A DNA stretch of 35,509 bases from Firm-04 sp045642925 (GCA_045642925.1 JAZUJW010000106.1:1-35509), one strand, 5' to 3'; shown: positions 9,165 through 16,406, numbered from the stretch's first letter. Translations and numbers: made by a program. The notes: generated from the sequence alone by a model not told the origin.

Positions 9165-10469
9165 TCAAGGGCGTGCTATACAGCAATCGTCCTCATATGC
9201 TTCTATTGTAACACAAACCACGGAATTTCGCAAACCCTTTTCATCATTTTTCGGAAAAATTTTCACAAGCGTACCATCAGGCGTATGCCCTTGGAAAAAG
9301 GTCTGTGCATTTTGCCGTTTTTTTCCTTCGACCAGCACCTCCAATGTCCTGCCGACATATCCTGCAAGGTGTGCACGGCGAATGTCATTGGCAATGCGGG
9401 TGAGGTCTGCGCTTCTCTGTGCCTTGACCTGCGGCGGTACTTGTCCCTCCATCGCGGCGGCTTTCGTGCCTGCCCGCTGTGAATACGGAAAGACATGAAC
9501 CTTCGCAAATCCGATTTTTTTGACGAATGCGACCGTTTCCTGATACTCAGCTTCGCCCTCCTGCGGAAAACCGACAATGACATCGGTCGTCAGGGCACAA
9601 TGCGGAAACAGCGCATGAATCTTTTCGGCAAGTGCCGCATATTCTGTACTGCGGTAACGGCGGTTCATCAGCGACAGGATTTTGTCAGAACCGCTTTGCA
9701 GAGCAAGATGAAACTGCGGACAGAATTTATCGCAGTTTGCCAGACGCTGTAAGATTTCCTCCGTCATGCGTTCGGGTTCGAGAGAACCAAGACGTACACG
9801 CAAAATCTTCGGGTTTTCTGCACAAATTGCCACGGCATCCGCAATGTCGCAGTTCGTATCCATGCCGAAAAAGCCCAGATTGATGCCTGTCAGCACGATT
9901 TCGCGGAAGCCTTGTTCTGCCAGCGCGTCCACTTCTCTGCGCAGACGTTCCAACGGCATCGAACGGCATCTGCCGCGGGAAAACGGAATGATGCAATAAG
10001 TGCAGAACTGATTACAGCCGTCCTGAATTTTCAGAAAGGCGCGTGTTTTCGTGGTATCTGCGCATGGTAACTCTGAGAAGGCATCGTTGGCGCTCTTGTA
10101 GGGCTGAATGCATTTTCCCTGCGATTCGGGACGCATCTTCATGCTCTGTATGATCCATGACAGCAGTGCATCGCGGTCTTTCGTGCCGGTGACGTAATCC
10201 GCACCGCAGAAGTCATCATCTGGGAATGCCTGCGGCCAGCAACCTGTCAGTGCCAGCAGACCATCGGGATTTTTGCGCTTGACGGAACGCAAAAGCTGTC
10301 GTACCTTGCGGACGCTTTCATCCGTCACGGCACAGCTGTTGACCAGCACCAGATCGGCATCTTCAATGTTCGCGGCGAGTGTCATTCCCTGCGAAAGTAA
10401 GAACTGCTGCAAGCCCGCAGATTCCGCCTGATTGACTTTGCAGCCAAATGTAAAAATTTTGATTTTCAT
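9165..10469 (-). CDS. mtaB: tRNA (t6A37) methylthiotransferase MtaB
   Basis: A radical-SAM enzyme that adds a methylthio group to N6-threonylcarbamoyladenosine at position 37 of ANN-decoding tRNAs. The 434 residues show the MiaB-type layout. The N-terminal UPF0004 domain has GCKVNQAES and cluster cysteines at about 10, 46 and 77. The radical-SAM domain has CNQFCTYCIIPFSRGRCR with cysteines 152, 156 and 159. A C-terminal TRAM-like segment spans about 370-434. The GCKVNQ signature favours MtaB over MiaB or RimO. The start ATG 10469 is preceded by AGGAG. Its stop lies about 30 nt before the purL start with no terminator between, so the pair forms one minus-strand unit. No clear promoter was recognised upstream. 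Confidence 0.93.
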   Translation of the reverse strand: MKIKIFTFGCKVNQAESAGLQQFLLSQGMTLAANIEDADLVLVNSCAVTDESVRKVRQLLRSVKRKNPDGLLALTGCWPQAFPDDDFCGADYVTGTKDRDALLSWIIQSMKMRPESQGKCIQPYKSANDAFSELPCADTTKTRAFLKIQDGCNQFCTYCIIPFSRGRCRSMPLERLRREVDALAEQGFREIVLTGINLGFFGMDTNCDIADAVAICAENPKILRVRLGSLEPERMTEEILQRLANCDKFCPQFHLALQSGSDKILSLMNRRYRSTEYAALAEKIHALFPHCALTTDVIVGFPQEGEAEYQETVAFVKKIGFAKVHVFPYSQRAGTKAAAMEGQVPPQVKAQRSADLTRIANDIRRAHLAGYVGRTLEVLVEGKKRQNAQTFFQGHTPDGTLVKIFPKNDEKGLRNSVVCVTIEAYEDDCCIARP

Positions 10470-10603
10470 AGTTTGCTCCTATACAATGTATACAAAATTA
10501 ACCATTGTTACTTGTGCAACCCTGACAATCTATCGGGAAGCCCAAATCAATTGCTTTCCCTTGTCTGAAATTCAGTCAGGTGTACAAAATGCGCCAAAAT
10601 CGC

Positions 10604-10632
10604 TTGACAAATCGGCGCTCAAATGATATGAT
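10604..10632 (+). promoter_or_regulatory. Sigma-A promoter for the HPr-like gene
   Basis: TTGACA (10604-10609) and TATGAT (10627-10632) are 17 bp apart. The transcript would have a leader of about 90 nt before the start codon at 10732, purine-rich and without an obvious fold. Confidence 0.85.
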
Positions 10633-10731
10633 AAGTGCGGAAAGAGGGAAAAAACGATACCCTCGAAAGTGAAATTGATTTCCAAGAGAACAGAAGAATC
10701 CCCAGAGTCAATGAAAAGTGAGGTCTTCATC

Positions 10732-10983
10732 ATGTCTGTTATGACTGTTTATCTCCCCGAAATCTCGGACGTTTCTGAATTCGTAAACATTATGGGTCAT
10801 TTTCCGTTTGAAGCACAGTTGACTGTTGGTTCATACGCTGTGGATGCAAAATCCATCATGGGCATTTTCACCCTTGATCGTGAACAGCCTGTACAGCTCG
10901 TTGCAGAAACTGTCGATGCACAGGATTTGCAGCGCTTGACCAAGGCAATTGACCGATTTCTCTACAAGCCCGTAAACGCTTGA
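10732..10983 (+). CDS. HPr-like regulatory protein lacking the phosphorylatable histidine
   Basis: The 83 residues have HPr length and the HPr second-half signature AKSIMGIFTLDREQPVQL, which carries the equivalent of regulatory Ser46 (Ser41 here). The family's N-terminal HARPA loop with His15 is absent; the matching region reads LPEISDVSEFVNIMG. It therefore cannot act as a normal PTS phosphocarrier. By analogy with Bacillus Crh, which keeps Ser46 but has lost His15, it may be an HPr-kinase/CcpA-type regulator; this is inference. I chose ATG 10732, with GAGGT 7 nt upstream, over upstream in-frame starts at 10669 and 10711. It is monocistronic with its own promoter and ends within a palindrome. 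Confidence 0.8.
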   Translation: MSVMTVYLPEISDVSEFVNIMGHFPFEAQLTVGSYAVDAKSIMGIFTLDREQPVQLVAETVDAQDLQRLTKAIDRFLYKPVNA

Positions 10984-10992
10984 GCGTTTACG
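10971..10992. repeat. 22-bp palindrome across the stop codon of the HPr-like gene
   Basis: CGTAAACGCT and AGCGTTTACG flank a TG spacer, giving a perfect 10-bp inverted repeat whose centre is the TGA stop. There is no T-run after it, so it is not a standard terminator. It could be a protein-binding dyad or an RNA-stabilising hairpin. Confidence 0.7.
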
Positions 10993-11058
10993 CGGCTTCT
11001 CCTCAAGCTATTTTCTTTTCGGAAGACATACGCTGCTTCCAAAATCCCCCTTTTTTCA

Positions 11059-11154
11059 TGTTGCTCCCCTTCCTGTCCGTGCGGCTCAGGGGGGCAATGC
11101 AAAACCACAGCATCATTTGCTGACCGTTCTGACGGCTGCGAATGATGCTTTTTT
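11059..11154 (+). terminator. Stem-loop region ending in an intrinsic terminator after the HPr-like gene
   Basis: A 9-bp stem, TTGCTCCCC (11059-11067) with GGGGGGCAA (about 11090-11098, one G-U pair), precedes a 12-bp stem at 11109-11120 with 11138-11149 (AGCATCATTTGC/GCGAATGATGCT, one G-U). The second stem carries its own CCGT/ACGG inner stem and ends in TTTTTT (11149-11154). It is a strong plus-strand terminator about 125 nt after the stop codon, leaving a long structured 3' UTR. Confidence 0.8.
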
Positions 11155-11178
11155 ATGCACGCCCACGATAAGGAAGAA

Positions 11179-11221
11179 ATGCTTTCCCGTGAAAGACCTC
11201 CACAGGAAAGCATTCGTTTTT
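11179..11221. terminator. Bidirectional terminator, mainly for the gene at 11229-11774
   Basis: A perfect 10-bp stem, AATGCTTTCC (11179-11188) with GGAAAGCATT (11205-11214), is followed on the plus strand by CGTTTTTC and on the minus strand by TCTTCCTT. It lies 8 nt beyond the minus-strand stop codon. Confidence 0.7.
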
Positions 11222-11228
11222 CATGATA

Positions 11229-11774
11229 TTACGCATCTTTGCGTGCCATCAGCTGCAATTGTCCTTTGTCATTTTCAAAGAAGAACAGCCGGAAGTGTAC
11301 GCCTGAAATGCTGAATGCGTATGCTTTTTTTCTGCCGTCATCGGTCTGAATGGATTCCGTTGCACCTGCATAATCATGTTCGATGAAGTAATCTCTGCAA
11401 TCGTTGAAAATCTGCTTGTACACTTCACCGTCCGCATTCAGTTCAAAGCAGTTTGTCAGAACATCGCCGACATCGTTTTTGACTGTGTAAACGATTCCTT
11501 CGTAAATCGGGCCATTTTCTGTTAAACCTTGTTCAAAGGTGTAAGCGGGTATCAGGGAATCTTTGGGGTCAAAGTCATAAAAATAATACAGCTGCTTGGT
11601 TTCCATCACCGAAAAGGCATCCTTTGTGATGCGGATGTGCTGTTTTTCAAGGTAATCCGTGAAATAGATAGTGCCAAAAATGATAACACACAGGAATATA
11701 CCGATAATGATGATACGTTTTGCAAGAGCGCGTGCGCTGTGTGCGTGTTCATATCGTGACTGATATGCCTGCAT
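11229..11774 (-). CDS. Small membrane-anchored protein of unknown function
   Basis: The 181-residue product has a short positively charged N-terminus (MQAYQSRYEHAHSARALAKR), one strongly hydrophobic segment (about residues 21-41, IIIIGIFLCVIIFGTIYFT) and a soluble C-terminal domain of mixed strands and helices expected outside the membrane. Start ATG 11774 is set by AAAGGAGGT (11782-11790), 7 nt upstream; a longer reading would begin at 11801. I do not recognise the family. It has its own promoter (11845-11873) and terminator, so it is monocistronic, flanked by unrelated plus-strand genes. Confidence 0.8.
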   Translation of the reverse strand: MQAYQSRYEHAHSARALAKRIIIIGIFLCVIIFGTIYFTDYLEKQHIRITKDAFSVMETKQLYYFYDFDPKDSLIPAYTFEQGLTENGPIYEGIVYTVKNDVGDVLTNCFELNADGEVYKQIFNDCRDYFIEHDYAGATESIQTDDGRKKAYAFSISGVHFRLFFFENDKGQLQLMARKDA

Positions 11775-11844
11775 GACCGTGACCTCCTTTGTGCGATGCA
11801 TACATGAAATATTGGATGGATGCTGCCGCGTTTTTTACCCTCTT

Positions 11845-11873
11845 AGTATAGCACAATCTTGCTGAAAATGCAA
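11845..11873 (-). promoter_or_regulatory. Sigma-A promoter for the gene at 11229-11774
   Basis: On the minus strand, TTGCAT (11868-11873) and TATACT (11845-11850) are spaced 17 bp. The ribosome binding site follows about 55 nt downstream. Confidence 0.75.
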
Positions 11874-11925
11874 GACTTTGTTCGCTGCTTGAAAAAACTT
11901 TTTTCTATTGAAAGGAGAGTATTCT

Positions 11926-12198
11926 ATGCTTATTTATTATCTGATTTTCCTTGCTGTGATGAGTGTCATCGCATTGATTCTCTACAAAGCCGACAAGGTC
12001 AAAGCCCAGAAGGATAAATGGCGCATTTCTGAGAAAACCTTGTTAAGTTTCGGATTTTTCGGCGGTGCGGTCGGGGCGCTGCTTGGTATGAAGTGGTTTC
12101 GCCATAAGACGAAACACTGGTATTTCTGGGCTGTGAACTTCATCGGTCTGATTTGGCAGATTTTGCTTGCTTTCTGGCTTGCAGGAAAAGCGTCATAA
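11926..12198 (+). CDS. DUF1294 family membrane protein
   Basis: The 90-residue product has two to three hydrophobic segments (about 2-20, 38-56 and 67-86). It shows the DUF1294 pattern: a basic AQKDKWRISEKTLL stretch, a glycine-rich FGFFGGAVGALLGM stretch, and a conserved RHKTKHWYF turn. The biochemical role of the family is not established. ATG 11926 is chosen because AAAGGAGAG (11911-11919) lies just upstream; the longer reading from TTG 11908 would start before that site. The last 6 nt overlap the 3' end of the convergent ABC-F gene. No terminator separates the two, so their transcripts should run into each other. Confidence 0.88.
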   Translation: MLIYYLIFLAVMSVIALILYKADKVKAQKDKWRISEKTLLSFGFFGGAVGALLGMKWFRHKTKHWYFWAVNFIGLIWQILLAFWLAGKAS

Positions 12199-13677
12199 AG
12201 AGATGGTGCGTGTGGCGACAGTATCGCAGAATCGACGGTCGTGCTCCACAAACAGTATCGTTGCGTCTGAATGGACAAGCAGTTCTTCGATTTGCATTCT
12301 CGAAAGGACATCAATGTAATTCAGCGGTTCGTCCCAGATGTACAGGTGCGCCTGTTCAGACAGACTGCGGGCAAGCATGACCTTTTTCTTCTGTCCCTGA
12401 CTGTAATCTTCCATGCGCCGTGTGAATAATTCTCTCGAAAAATCAAGCTTTCGGAGAATCGCCTTGAACAGGCTCATTTCTGCGCCGCTTGCTTCGATGT
12501 AATCATCCAGCCAACCCGACAAGCCGTCAATGCGCTGCCCGACATAGGAGATTTGCAAGCCGCTGCCGCGCAGCACTTCGCCTGACTGCGTTTCCAGTTC
12601 ACCGCAAAGAATGCGCAGAAGCGTTGTTTTGCCACAGCCGTTCGTGCCTTCTATGGCAATGCGCTCTCCCTGTGCAACCGTCAGTGAAAACGAATCCAGA
12701 ATCGCTCTGTCGTTATAAGCAAGCGAGATTTTGCTGCATTCCAACAGACGATTGCTATGGTAGCGCAGCGGATGCAGTTTCAGCGATTCCGCCATTTCCA
12801 CATCTTGCAGCAGACTGCTTTTTTCTTCAATATCACGTTCCAGACGTTGCTCAAAAACCTGTCTGCGATTGTCGAGTTTCTTCGATTTTCGTGCAATGGA
12901 CGGTCGGCGGGAAATGGATTTTTCTGTTTTGTTTGGGTCAAATCCGATTTTCGATGCCGCAATTCTTGCAGAATGTTCTGCGTTTTCCTTTGCCGTTTGC
13001 TGTAATGCATGAATCTCACGATTCAGACGTGCCTGCGTGGTTTGCTCGAATTGCTCCTGACGGATGCGATTTTCGTCCCATGTCGAGAAATTGCCGTTTT
13101 GCACAGCGATTTTTGTTTTCTGAATCACCAGAATGTGGTCGATGCAGGTGTCAAGGAAGGCACGGTCATGCGAAATCAGCAGAAAGCCCGATTTTTTTCG
13201 CAGATACGCCGCAAGCACTTCACGCGCATGGACATCCAGATGGTTGGTCGGTTCGTCAATCAGCAGGAAACCGTTTTCCCGCAGAAACATTCCTGCCAAC
13301 AGCACTTTGGTCTGTTCGCCGCCCGAAAGCGTGGAAAACGGACGATATAGTACCTCCGCATCCGTTTCCAGCAGAGAAAGTTCACGGCAAAATTCCCAGT
13401 CTTCCGCATTCGGTGCAAGTGCTGTCAGCACGTCCAGCGTCATGGCATCTTCCTGCGGCTGATACGGAAAATATTCAAATTCTACCGATGCCGTCACATT
13501 GCCCGTATATTGCAATTCTCCCATGAGGATGCGAAGAAGCGTTGTTTTTCCTCTGCCGTTCCTGCCCGTCAGTCCCATGCGCCATGCAGTGTCCATTTGC
13601 AGATTGACCTGTTCAAAGACATTTTCGGTACTGCCGTCATAGCCAAAAGTGAGATTCGTAAGTTTGATTAAAGACAT
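12193..13677 (-). CDS. ABC-F ATPase, Lsa-like ribosome protection protein
   Basis: The 494 residues form two ABC ATPase domains in one chain with no membrane segments. Domain one has GRNGRGKTT (Walker A, about 38-46), LSGGEQTKVLLAG and LLIDEPTNHLD. A charged linker follows (about residues 190-290). Domain two has GTNGCGKTT, YSQGQKKKVMLARSL and YIWDEPLNYID. The degenerate second signature (SQGQ) and DEPLNYID are typical of Lsa/Vga-type ABC-F proteins, which dislodge lincosamides, streptogramin A or pleuromutilins from the ribosome. Resistance here is inferred, not shown. GGAGG (13686-13690) lies 8 nt before ATG 13677. The long leader with a mini-ORF and attenuator suggests induction by ribosome-stalling drugs. 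Confidence 0.9.
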   Translation of the reverse strand: MSLIKLTNLTFGYDGSTENVFEQVNLQMDTAWRMGLTGRNGRGKTTLLRILMGELQYTGNVTASVEFEYFPYQPQEDAMTLDVLTALAPNAEDWEFCRELSLLETDAEVLYRPFSTLSGGEQTKVLLAGMFLRENGFLLIDEPTNHLDVHAREVLAAYLRKKSGFLLISHDRAFLDTCIDHILVIQKTKIAVQNGNFSTWDENRIRQEQFEQTTQARLNREIHALQQTAKENAEHSARIAASKIGFDPNKTEKSISRRPSIARKSKKLDNRRQVFEQRLERDIEEKSSLLQDVEMAESLKLHPLRYHSNRLLECSKISLAYNDRAILDSFSLTVAQGERIAIEGTNGCGKTTLLRILCGELETQSGEVLRGSGLQISYVGQRIDGLSGWLDDYIEASGAEMSLFKAILRKLDFSRELFTRRMEDYSQGQKKKVMLARSLSEQAHLYIWDEPLNYIDVLSRMQIEELLVHSDATILFVEHDRRFCDTVATRTISL

Positions 13678-13700
13678 AAAGCATTCCTCCCGTGTTTGTC

Positions 13701-13739
13701 GTCAAAATAAAAAGGCTGCGGAAATGCTCCGCAGCCTTT
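13701..13739 (-). terminator. Intrinsic terminator (attenuator) upstream of the ABC-F gene
   Basis: On the minus strand, an 11-bp GC-rich stem AAAGGCTGCGG/CCGCAGCCTTT (13739-13729 with 13721-13711) with a 7-nt loop runs straight into TTTTTATTTT. It lies between the promoter and the start codon of the gene, so it must be read through for expression. Confidence 0.88.
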
Positions 13740-13899
13740 GCTGTAAACACGGGAAAATCACCGCAGACTTATGGTGCGGTGCAGCCCATTTTACGAAAAG
13801 ATGCAAGCATTTCCTGCCCGCATATCAGACACAGCACGGCTCAACAGTTCACAAAAGCGACTGCTGTTTTCCGTTTTCGATTGTCTTAATATGCGTAAA

Positions 13900-13920
13900 T
13901 CAGCAAGAATATGTGCGCAT
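13900..13920 (-). CDS. Six-codon leader peptide MRTYSC
   Basis: ATG CGC ACA TAT TCT TGC TGA, with GAGG (13928-13931) placed 7 nt upstream. It begins about 45 nt after the predicted transcription start and about 240 nt before the ABC-F start codon. Short, well-initiated leader ORFs of this kind sense stalled ribosomes in ABC-F and erm leaders. Confidence 0.65.
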   Translation of the reverse strand: MRTYSC

Positions 13921-13970
13921 CTTTTCACCTCAAATCAAAATTTTTGCGCATGATTGCTCATGCTGTCGCT

Positions 13971-13999
13971 ATTATAGCACAGACTGCCGCATTTGTCAA
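13971..13999 (-). promoter_or_regulatory. Consensus sigma-A promoter for the ABC-F leader
   Basis: TTGACA (13994-13999) and TATAAT (13971-13976) on the minus strand with a 17-bp spacer. The -35 box overlaps the last codons of the upstream GNAT gene. The resulting leader is close to 290 nt. Confidence 0.9.
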
Positions 14000-14463
14000 G
14001 CCTGATTTTTCCGTTTCCGCATAGTATCGTGGCAGAGAAAATCGCCATTGTCGGTCGGAATGGCTTCATAGGCAAAATCCACATAGCCGCGTTTCAGATA
14101 AATTGGTTTTGCACAAAGGGAAGCATCCAGAATGATTTCATCGCTGCTGCGAAAGATTTCTGCTTCTGCAAAATCCATCAGCATTCTGCCGTAACCATTG
14201 CCCTGTGCCGCAGGGAGTACAAACAGCCGCCTGATTTCTTTGTCGTTGATCGTTACCGTGCCGACAGGAACATTCTGCGCATCCATGTACAAAAATACTT
14301 TGCCTGCGTCGATATCCTCCTGAATGTGTTCGATGTTGTGGTACGCAAGGAAGAAGTCTACTGCGCCTTGCGGGTAATAATGCGGATAAATGGCGCGGAT
14401 GGTTTCTCTTGTTATGCGGAATACCGTTTCTGCGTCTTTGCGTTCTGCTTTTTGGAGATTCAT
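13996..14463 (-). CDS. GNAT family N-acetyltransferase
   Basis: The 155 residues carry the GNAT acetyl-CoA-binding core: VGTVTINDKEIRRLFVLPAAQGNGYGRMLMDFAE, with the Q/R-x-x-G-x-G/A-type loop QGNGYGR (about residues 91-97), and a following ASLCAKPIYLKRGY segment where the last helix packs. The substrate cannot be told from sequence. AAGGAGG lies 7-8 nt before ATG 14463. It is probably transcribed from the promoter at 14834-14863, through the remnant peptidase segment. It could be a small-molecule or protein acetyltransferase. Confidence 0.88.
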   Translation of the reverse strand: MNLQKAERKDAETVFRITRETIRAIYPHYYPQGAVDFFLAYHNIEHIQEDIDAGKVFLYMDAQNVPVGTVTINDKEIRRLFVLPAAQGNGYGRMLMDFAEAEIFRSSDEIILDASLCAKPIYLKRGYVDFAYEAIPTDNGDFLCHDTMRKRKNQA

Positions 14464-14538
14464 TGTTTCCTCCTTATGGTTGAATGCCGAGGGTTTCCAG
14501 TGCGCACTGCACTACGGAATCCTACTGTTTGCGTCCTT

Positions 14539-14859
14539 CTAAATGCATACTCGCAGATATTCAGTGCTGTTGACATCGGCTGGCAGAAGCGACTGCCGTT
14601 TTGCCGGTTCTTCCAAGCCGTAGGAACAGTAAATATCGGGCAGTGTGCCGACCAAGCCCGACTGTACATTACCGTCCAGCTTGTTGTAGTACGGACAGTA
14701 ACGCATCTGAATCAGCGAATTGGGAAGCAGGTCTACACAAATGCCGCAGTCATTGCCTTCCCCGCGTGTATTGGTGCCAATGACAGTGCCGATGCCTGTT
14801 GCTTTGCCCGAGTATGTCAGAGTGTCTGCCGCTATTATAACATAGACGAAAGTGGTTTG
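14539..14859 (-). pseudogene. 5'-truncated S41-type peptidase remnant
   Basis: In one minus-strand frame from a TGA at about 14860 down to the stop at 14539 there is a continuous reading with no usable start codon. It reads VYVIIAADTLTYSGKATGIG, then TVIGTNTRGEGNDCGICVDL, LPNSLIQMRYCPYYNKLDGN and a tail containing GTLPDIYCSYGLEE. The pattern (YVI..ADT.TYSGKATG, then VIGTNTRGEG, then GTLPDIY) matches the C-terminal part of the S41/C-terminal-processing peptidase fold, covering about 96-106 residues of a normally 350-500 residue protein. The N-terminal PDZ and catalytic parts are missing. A promoter-like sequence lies across the truncated end. The family assignment is by eye. Confidence 0.55.
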
Positions 14860-14863
14860 TCAA
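14834..14863 (-). promoter_or_regulatory. Sigma-A promoter upstream of the peptidase remnant and GNAT gene
   Basis: TTGACA (14858-14863) and TATAAT (14834-14839) on the minus strand, 18-bp spacer. A second TTGACA sits 8 nt further upstream. It would drive a leader of about 360 nt containing the remnant before the GNAT start. Confidence 0.75.
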
Positions 14864-14970
14864 CGTGTCAAATGCCTGTAAATATATGAATTTGTATTGC
14901 ACACAGTACAAATCGCAATGCAAAATACATGAAAAATACTGTTGAAAACGCTTGACTTTTTTGAAAAAGC

Positions 14971-15000
14971 TTGCATTCTTTGCAGAAGTTGTGCTATGAT
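14971..15000 (+). promoter_or_regulatory. Probable promoter of the dockerin lysozyme gene
   Basis: TTGCAT (14971-14976) and TATGAT (14995-15000) with an 18-bp spacer, preceded by TTGCT...TGTGC-type extended context. It lies 42 nt before the start codon. Confidence 0.6.
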
Positions 15001-15042
15001 TACAAATAGTTACGAATCGGTAACAGAAAGGATTGTGAGTTT

Positions 15043-16380
15043 ATGAGTATGATGAAAAGGCTCTTGTCAGCAGCTATGAGTATGGTTATCGGGGCAGGCG
15101 TTTTTTCTATCGCACCCAATTTAGAACTGAACGCCTATGCGCTGACGGCTGAAGATTACACGGTCAGTCAGAACGGTATTGATTTTATCTGCACAAGAGA
15201 GGGCTTTACTGCCCAGTGCTTTTTGGATGGTGACCGTTCCTACATCGGATACGGCACACTGTGCGGCTGTCAGGGACACGCCAACGGTACGCATACTGTC
15301 ACCATGGACGAAGCAAAAGCCATGATGATGAACGCCATTGAGAAAAATATTGCGCCGAATGTAAAACGGCAGACCAAGGGCATTCAGATGACGCAGAATC
15401 AGTATGATGCCCTGATCAGCTTTACCTACAACACAGGCGGCGGCACTTCCATGATTTATGACTCCCCGCTGGTGCAGTATTTGCTCGGCAACATGACGCA
15501 GGAGGAAGCAACGAAGGCATATGCAGAATATGCGGTTTACAGTGCAGGCGCGGGTATGGTGTTACAGGGACTCAAGAACCGCCGCATTGCAGAAGCAGAG
15601 TTGTTTTTCGGACAGAGCGCCGCTGTATTGACTGATGAAGCACTGAATATTCCGTATTTGCGTCCTGTTGCCGGAACGGCATTGCGCAAAGGGACAAAGG
15701 GTACCGGTGTCAAATGGCTGCAAACCGCATTGAATCGGCTGATGCAGGCAGGGCTTTCGGTCGATGGTGATTTTGGCAAGGCGACAGAAACGGCAGTCCT
15801 GAATTTCCAGAAGGCGTACAATCTGGAAACAGACGGTGTTGCGGGGCCTTTGACGCTTGCGACACTGATCGCGGTACTTTCAGCGCAGCAAATCAATCAG
15901 GAGAGTGCATCGCAGGAATATGCGATGGTCAACACCACGGATGCACCGTTGAATATGCGTGAGAAAGCAAGCACTTCATCGAACATTATCGGTCATTTGC
16001 CGAAGGGTGCGACAGTGCAGGTCATTCGTCGTGAGAACAATGACTGGTGGTACTGTTACAATGAAAATGTCGGTTCGGGTTACTTGGCGGCAAGATATCT
16101 TGCGGTGCTGGCGGACACGACGCAGGAACAGACTGCTGTGACGACGACAGTCACCACAACGACTGTTGTGACGGAAGCGCCGAAGGACATGGCGGGAGAT
16201 GTCAATTGTGATGGCAGTGTCAACATGATTGATGCGTTGATGTTGATGCAGTATATTAATGAAAACAGTGGTGTGCTGATGACAGAGCAAGGGCTTATGA
16301 ATGCGGAATGTGACGGTACAGAGGGCTTGACGACGGAGGATGTATCGGTGATGCTGGAAATCATTTCGATGAAGAACTGA
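15043..16380 (+). CDS. Secreted GH24 lysozyme with peptidoglycan-binding, SH3 and dockerin domains
   Basis: The 445-residue product would cleave peptidoglycan outside the cell. A signal peptide (about 1-33, MKRLLSAAMSMVIGAGVFSI then a NAYA cleavage-like site) is followed by several modules. The first is a T4-type lysozyme domain (about 40-200) with TREGF (catalytic Glu53), SYIGYGT and NQYDALISFTYNTGGG. A peptidoglycan-binding type 1 domain follows (about 208-280, LRKGTKGTGVKWLQ and DGDFGKATETAVLNFQ). Next are a bacterial SH3 domain (about 293-355, PLNMREKAST) and a Thr/Val linker. A C-terminal type I dockerin starts near 383 (GDVNCDGSVNMIDALMLM and a second Ca-binding loop NAECDGTEGLTTED). 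Start ATG 15043 follows GAAAGGATTGTGAG. The dockerin implies attachment to a cohesin-bearing scaffold. Nearby genes give no further clue. Confidence 0.92.
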   Translation: MSMMKRLLSAAMSMVIGAGVFSIAPNLELNAYALTAEDYTVSQNGIDFICTREGFTAQCFLDGDRSYIGYGTLCGCQGHANGTHTVTMDEAKAMMMNAIEKNIAPNVKRQTKGIQMTQNQYDALISFTYNTGGGTSMIYDSPLVQYLLGNMTQEEATKAYAEYAVYSAGAGMVLQGLKNRRIAEAELFFGQSAAVLTDEALNIPYLRPVAGTALRKGTKGTGVKWLQTALNRLMQAGLSVDGDFGKATETAVLNFQKAYNLETDGVAGPLTLATLIAVLSAQQINQESASQEYAMVNTTDAPLNMREKASTSSNIIGHLPKGATVQVIRRENNDWWYCYNENVGSGYLAARYLAVLADTTQEQTAVTTTVTTTTVVTEAPKDMAGDVNCDGSVNMIDALMLMQYINENSGVLMTEQGLMNAECDGTEGLTTEDVSVMLEIISMKN

Positions 16381-16406
16381 TTGAAGGCAGCACGTCACTC
16401 AGTTAC

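Larger units (their letters stand above)
13686..13920 (-). promoter_or_regulatory. Ribosome-sensing attenuator leader of the ABC-F gene
   Basis: In transcript order: the mini-ORF (13920-13900); an upstream strand GCAGGAAATGC (13817-13807); a small hairpin CACCGCA/TGCGGTG; CCCGTGTTT (13753-13745); the terminator hairpin (13739-13701); then AAACACGGG (13697-13689) next to the GGAGG site. The upstream GCAGGAAATGC can pair with GCATTTCCGC (13727-13718) in the loop and 3' arm of the terminator, ten pairs with one bulge. That is a candidate anti-terminator. The CCCGTGTTT/AAACACGGG pair encloses the terminator and reaches the ribosome binding site. The function is inferred from this layout and from known ABC-F attenuators. 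Confidence 0.7.

Noticed and set aside
5462..9211. Long plus-strand ORFs of 552 and 633 codons
   Set aside because: They lie antisense to purL, whose frame carries clear enzyme motifs. Their translations are Cys/Arg/His-rich with no domain, and they have no ribosome sites.
10470..10603. Purine riboswitch ahead of the mtaB-purL unit
   Set aside because: No three-stem aptamer or terminator could be recognised on the minus strand.
12193..12198. Terminator between the DUF1294 and ABC-F genes
   Set aside because: The two coding regions overlap convergently by 6 bp and no hairpin with a T-run was found there.
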